From G039029935 sp039029935 (lineage in GTDB: Bacteria; Chloroflexota; Anaerolineae; Caldilineales; Caldilineaceae), in contig JBCCFC010000312.1 of the NCBI GenBank assembly GCA_039029935.1, forward strand, positions 1 to 11,419: a stretch of 11,419 nucleotides of DNA, read 5' to 3'. A program made the translations under genes and the position numbers. Positions 7,907-11,419 of the stretch are shown in pieces. Position 1 is the stretch's first letter; each line of letters opens with the position of its first letter. A model generated the notes under the pieces. That model saw nothing but the letters and a program-made list of their open reading frames with translations. It was not told the origin of the DNA and made no database searches.

Positions 7907-7954
7907 GTGTCATCAAAAGCGTCATCAAAAGCGTCATCAAAAGCGTCATCAAAA
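7907..7954. repeat. 12-bp tandem repeat, four copies
   Basis: The unit GCGTCATCAAAA occurs three times exactly (7919-7930, 7931-7942, 7943-7954), preceded by one copy with a single change (GTGTCATCAAAA, 7907-7918). There are no spacers, so it is a minisatellite-like array and not a CRISPR. It lies in non-coding DNA upstream of the XRE gene, and its copy number is a likely site of strain variation by replication slippage. Confidence 0.9.
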
Positions 7955-8006
7955 AAATTAAGGTAGATTGTGAAGATAAATTGTGTAGAAATCAGTCATT
8001 TGGCTT

Positions 8007-8069
8007 AAGTGGAAAGTGGAGAGAGAAGAGTGAAGAGTGGAAAGTTGAAAGTTGAAAGTGGATAGTTGA
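8007..8069. repeat. Degenerate heptamer tandem array, nine units
   Basis: Nine consecutive 7-bp units fit the loose consensus RAGTKGA: AAGTGGA, AAGTGGA, GAGAGAA, GAGTGAA, GAGTGGA, AAGTTGA, AAGTTGA, AAGTGGA, TAGTTGA. The strand is almost pure purine plus T. The last four units (to within one base) form the left arm of the inverted repeat that follows. Short heptamer arrays of this sort are known from cyanobacterial genomes (STRR elements) with different consensus sequences. Confidence 0.8.
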
Positions 8070-8113
8070 CAGCGCAATATTCACTATCAACTATCCACTT
8101 TCAACTTTCAACT
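8043..8113. repeat. Perfect 27-bp inverted repeat downstream of the repeat-protein gene
   Basis: The left arm (8043-8069) and right arm (8087-8113) are exact reverse complements over 27 bases, with a 17-nt loop (8070-8086). The arms are built from the 7-bp units of the adjoining array. The right arm ends 6 bp from the stop codon of the minus-strand repeat protein, so its mRNA would end in a long hairpin that may terminate transcription or protect the 3' end. No run of T follows on the minus strand, only a C/T-rich tract, so it is not a standard intrinsic terminator. Confidence 0.9.
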
Positions 8114-8119
8114 GTTTAT

Positions 8120-11100
8120 TTATCGCTGAACAACAGGCAAATAAATCGAGAAGCCACCCAATTGACTTGGTGTACTACTCAGTGTTGTCATTGCACCTGC
8201 TGGTCCATAGGTGTTGATATCGCCATTGGTTTCAGTCTCCAACAACCAATAGGTGTAGACGACACCTGGCACAGCACTGTTGTCGATAAAGGTGTATTCA
8301 CCGCCAAAGATGCTCTCACCCACAATTTCGACGCCCTCTGTAACATGGGCTGCCGCATTTTGGTCAAAAGTAGAGGCTTCACCTGTTGCACGATAGAGGT
8401 CGAAGCCTTGCGTGTTAACCTCCGCACCTGTCACCCAGCGTACCAGTGTGCTGCCGTTGGGCAATGCACCTGTGGTGAAGCTCAACAACTCAATTGCGGT
8501 GGGATTGCCCACGCCGCCGATACGGAAGTCGGTTGGCTCAATGTCCTCGTTGTTGTCTGGATTAGAATCCGGTGTGTCACTGTCGATGGTGACAACATTC
8601 TCAATCGTACCACCCGCCAGACTGGGGTCGGTGTCCACTTCGATGATGATTTCACCCGACGCACCTGCTGCCAAGAACGGTATCGTCCAACGCAGCACCA
8701 GCGGTTGACCTGCCACCCAGATGGGTGTTGGGTTGCCGATATCTGGGTCTTGACTGATGATTTCGTTGAGCAGGACGCCTTCTGGCAGGGTATCCTCGAT
8801 GACCACATTGACTGCATTCGATGGTCCGGCATTGCTGTAGACAATCGTGTAGAAGATGATGTCTCCTGCATCGGCTGGGTCGGCACTGTCAATTTTTGTG
8901 ATGATGAGGTCGGCTGATGTACCCGTGTAGTGGCTGACATCGGTGTCGTTGACATTTTCGCCAGATAGATTCTCGGCAAAGCCCTCGACCGCCACCTCAT
9001 TGCGATATTGTCCGGCTATGGCTGTGCCTGTGACGGTACAGGTGAAGGAATCACCAATCGCAAAGAACGCAACCTTGTCGGCTGGACAACTGGCCGTGAT
9101 GTCACCCTCTTGGTCATCCATGACTGTAATCTGTTCAAGATTGACATTACCGACGTTGGTGACAACGTATTCCCATGTGACCGTATCACCAACGGCAATC
9201 TCCGGTCCTGGCGCATTGTCCGCGTCTTCGCCATTCGTTGATTTCTCAACCACGATGCCCCGCTGCTCTGGTGTCAAGCCCGCATCAACATCATCCTTAT
9301 TCTCGCCAGTCGTTAGCGGGAAGACATCAGTTGCGCCGGATGGGTTGATGTCGCTGTCAACGGTGTCATCGTCGCCCTCATCCTTTGGACTGACAATAAA
9401 GTTGGCTGGTACTTCCACAATGACTTGATAGTCACCCGCTGGCAAGTTGTCAAAGAGATATTGACCGCCGTTGTCGGTGGTGGTTGTCTCGACCGTATTG
9501 CCATCGCCATCCAAGAGCGTGACAGCCACGTCATCAATACCCGGCTCTCCATCATCCTGAATGCCATCACCATCAGTATCACTCCACACGGTGTCGCCAA
9601 TCGAGCCAAGACCACCAAGACCAGTATCTACCGTGTCAATCTCTTCACCAGACTCAACCGTGATGGGGTCAGTTCGCCCCGTTGTTGGGTCTGGGTCGCT
9701 GTCCACTGTGTCATCCGTGCCTTCATCCTGTGGACTCAAGACAAACCCGTTTGGTTCTTCCACCTCGATGATGTACGTTCCCGGCAGTACAGGGAACTCG
9801 TAGTTGCCATCTTCATCGGTGGTCGCTGTGGCAATTTCATTGCCATTTTCATCTAGCAGATTGACAACAACCCCTGCAAAGCTCGGTTCGTTGGGGTCTT
9901 GAATACCATCATTGTTCTCATCCAGCCAAACCTTGTCACCGATAGAACCCGGTCGAACAACGCCCGCATCGAGCGTGTCATTATCCGTGCCAGATGGAAT
10001 CACGACTGAGTCTGTTGACCCAAAGTCTGGTCCTGAGTTTGGATTGGCATCGCTATCAACCATATCATCGCTGCCAGCATCTCGGTCGGTGAACTCAAAA
10101 CCTGTTGGTTTCTCAAAGAGAACATAGTATTCACCCGGTGGCAGGTCCGTGAACCCGTAAAGACCATTGCTGTCGGTGTCATCTGTACCTAACGGTGTGG
10201 TGTTGCCCACTTCATACAGTGTGGCTGTTACGCCTTCAATGCCCGGCTCACCTGCATCCTGAATGCCATCAGCATCAAGGTCTTCCCAGACAAAGTTGCC
10301 CACGCTGACAAGACGCACGATACCTGCATCGACATTGAGGTTCACTTCTGACAGCCCTAATGTGATGACATCTGTTTCACCTGTCGTTGGGTCGGCATCA
10401 CTATCAGCCGTCTCGTCAATGCCAGCGTCCTTATCCGTGAATTCATCATACCCATCTGGCAACACAAAACGCACTTTGTAGTCATCTGGAATCAAGCCAT
10501 CAAAGAGATACATGCCATCATCATCAGTAGTCGTTGCTTCCAGCACTGTGCCGCTTGGTGTCAAGAGTTGTACAGTCACGTTTGGTACACCCGGTTCTCC
10601 GGCATCCTGCACACCATCACCATCCAAATCTTCCCACACTTTGTCGCCTAGCGTTGCTGGTTTACTCTGCAAGAAGTCATAGAGTCCAGCGTCGTTGTTT
10701 TCGCTGACTTCCCCCGGTGCTACTGTGATGAGGTCCGTGCGTCCACTGGTTGGGTTGACATCACTATCAATGGTGTCATCATCCCCTTGGTCCTTGAGTG
10801 TGAAATAGGTTTCTGGACTTGGCACAACAAACTCGACGCGATAGGGCGTATCTGGTGTGACACCGATAAACTGATAGTCGCCTGTCTCATCGGCAGGTGT
10901 CTCTAGGTCATCAGAACTGGTGACAGTAGACGCCACGATGTTGCCCAACACATCAACTAAGTTGACCTGAATCCCAGAAATACCCGTGTCGGTTGGGTCT
11001 TGGATGCCATCCTGCCCTTCATCGTTGAAGACCGTACCCGTGATGGAGGCATTCTCTGGGTCGGTGATATACCACGCTGGGTCATTGGCGGACCCGACGT

Positions 11101-11419
11101 TGTGGATGGTGACAGAGCCGATGTTGCGCTTGCCATCTGGGAAGTCGCCAGCAGGTCGTGTGGTCTGACAGGATGCGTTGCCGCCGACTGGAATCATGGT
11201 GGGGAGTTGACAAGCACTGGTCAAGTCACCAAAGACATCATCATCAAGCGTGGTCCACTCAATGGGCACATCGCCAGTGTTCTCAACTGTGTACTCAAAG
11301 GTCAGGTCATCACCCGTTGACGCTTGAACGGCTTCACCCAAGGTATCCGCATCTTGATTTTCAATCGTCTTTTCAAAGGTGAAGGATGGGTTGCCTTCAT
11401 CGACTAGACCTGCATCGAC
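8120..11419 (-). CDS. Large secreted SdrD B-like / DUF11 repeat surface protein, 5' partial
   Basis: The frame is open through the right edge, where it begins with VDAGL, the end of another repeat, so at least 1099 codons are visible and the start and any signal peptide lie outside. From the N-terminal side it holds: a DUF7507-like domain (around 11056-11405); five SdrD B-like Ig-fold repeats (about 9272-11055); a second DUF7507-like domain (about 8925-9262, VTWEYVVTNVGNVNL); a DUF11 domain (about 8512-8917, DIIFYTIVYSNAGPSNAVNV); and a C-terminal Fn3-like domain (GFDLYRA, FIDNSAVPGVVYTYWLLE). Repeats carry DxDGxQDxxEP, a likely calcium site, and DSDxxPxxGxTD. The chain is very acidic with few Lys and Cys, typical of extracellular stalk or adhesin proteins. 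There is no LPXTG motif or C-terminal membrane helix; the protein ends FSIYLPVVQR. It is probably a surface, sheath or matrix protein; its exact role cannot be read from sequence. Confidence 0.93.
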   Translation of the reverse strand, partial: VDAGLVDEGNPSFTFEKTIENQDADTLGEAVQASTGDDLTFEYTVENTGDVPIEWTTLDDDVFGDLTSACQLPTMIPVGGNASCQTTRPAGDFPDGKRNIGSVTIHNVGSANDPAWYITDPENASITGTVFNDEGQDGIQDPTDTGISGIQVNLVDVLGNIVASTVTSSDDLETPADETGDYQFIGVTPDTPYRVEFVVPSPETYFTLKDQGDDDTIDSDVNPTSGRTDLITVAPGEVSENNDAGLYDFLQSKPATLGDKVWEDLDGDGVQDAGEPGVPNVTVQLLTPSGTVLEATTTDDDGMYLFDGLIPDDYKVRFVLPDGYDEFTDKDAGIDETADSDADPTTGETDVITLGLSEVNLNVDAGIVRLVSVGNFVWEDLDADGIQDAGEPGIEGVTATLYEVGNTTPLGTDDTDSNGLYGFTDLPPGEYYVLFEKPTGFEFTDRDAGSDDMVDSDANPNSGPDFGSTDSVVIPSGTDNDTLDAGVVRPGSIGDKVWLDENNDGIQDPNEPSFAGVVVNLLDENGNEIATATTDEDGNYEFPVLPGTYIIEVEEPNGFVLSPQDEGTDDTVDSDPDPTTGRTDPITVESGEEIDTVDTGLGGLGSIGDTVWSDTDGDGIQDDGEPGIDDVAVTLLDGDGNTVETTTTDNGGQYLFDNLPAGDYQVIVEVPANFIVSPKDEGDDDTVDSDINPSGATDVFPLTTGENKDDVDAGLTPEQRGIVVEKSTNGEDADNAPGPEIAVGDTVTWEYVVTNVGNVNLEQITVMDDQEGDITASCPADKVAFFAIGDSFTCTVTGTAIAGQYRNEVAVEGFAENLSGENVNDTDVSHYTGTSADLIITKIDSADPADAGDIIFYTIVYSNAGPSNAVNVVIEDTLPEGVLLNEIISQDPDIGNPTPIWVAGQPLVLRWTIPFLAAGASGEIIIEVDTDPSLAGGTIENVVTIDSDTPDSNPDNNEDIEPTDFRIGGVGNPTAIELLSFTTGALPNGSTLVRWVTGAEVNTQGFDLYRATGEASTFDQNAAAHVTEGVEIVGESIFGGEYTFIDNSAVPGVVYTYWLLETETNGDINTYGPAGAMTTLSSTPSQLGGFSIYLPVVQR
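9272..11055 (-). repeat. Five tandem SdrD B-like domain repeats within the surface-protein gene
   Basis: Repeat units of about 335-370 bp lie at roughly 10687-11055, 10315-10660, 9960-10309, 9615-9950 and 9272-9606. Each opens with a (S)xGxxVW-D motif followed by DGxQDxxEP, has a GxYxF core strand and a central DSDxxPxxG block, and closes with (V/L)DxG(L/V/I). The first unit is the most divergent (TGTVFNDEGQDGIQD) and the third has a short insertion before its STD. The units differ clearly at DNA level, so the array is old and not a recent tandem duplication. Confidence 0.85.

Noticed and set aside
7907..8113. CRISPR array
   Set aside because: The 12-bp and 7-bp repeats are directly adjacent without unique spacers, are far too short for CRISPR repeats, and no cas genes are present.
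8043..8113. Standard intrinsic terminator
   Set aside because: The stem is long and not GC-rich and is not followed by a T run on the minus strand. It is listed as an inverted repeat with a possible 3'-end role only.
8066..8917. 283-residue open frame on the plus strand antisense to the surface-protein gene
   Set aside because: It begins inside the hairpin and runs opposite a clearly coding frame. Its protein is Cys/Trp-rich without a recognisable domain, as expected from the reverse strand of Asp/Gly/Thr-rich repeats.

Overview
The window looks like a piece of a chromosome from a large-genome, multicellular or filamentous bacterium, most likely a member of the Chloroflexota. This is inference from gene style, not from a marker gene. 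The clues are a giant Ser/Thr kinase-AAA-TPR protein, a soluble GAF hybrid histidine kinase, a secreted SdrD/DUF11 repeat protein ending in an 'IYLPVVQR' tail, and a heptamer-based intergenic repeat. There are no rRNA, tRNA, CRISPR, integrase or transposase genes.

Layout. Two genes lie on the plus strand. The first is an AAA-ATPase-like/PD-(D/E)XK nuclease protein (2-1789, its start cut off by the window edge). Thirty bases later comes a 1261-residue Ser/Thr kinase-AAA_16-TPR signalling protein (1820-5605). Everything after that is on the minus strand. A GAF-HisKA-HATPase-REC hybrid kinase (5639-7390) converges on the Ser/Thr kinase gene with a 33-bp gap. Upstream of it, and probably in the same operon, is an 88-residue XRE-type regulator (7471-7737). 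At the right edge is a long secreted repeat protein (8120-11419, also cut off).

The most structured non-coding DNA is 7738-8119. It holds an AT-rich control region with two gapped palindromes of identical 7-5-7 geometry, a 12-bp tandem repeat, and a nine-unit heptamer array. That array ends in a perfect 27-bp inverted repeat directly after the stop codon of the repeat protein.

How the genes may work together. The Ser/Thr kinase-AAA-TPR protein and the GAF-histidine kinase carry, in order, the modules that HstK-type proteins of cyanobacteria carry on one chain. Here they are two convergent genes, which suggests a split dual-kinase pathway. The XRE protein is the only DNA-binding protein nearby and could be its output or the local repressor. 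The nuclease/ATPase gene may be co-transcribed with the Ser/Thr kinase, but its role is unknown. The secreted repeat protein is probably an independent surface or matrix protein.
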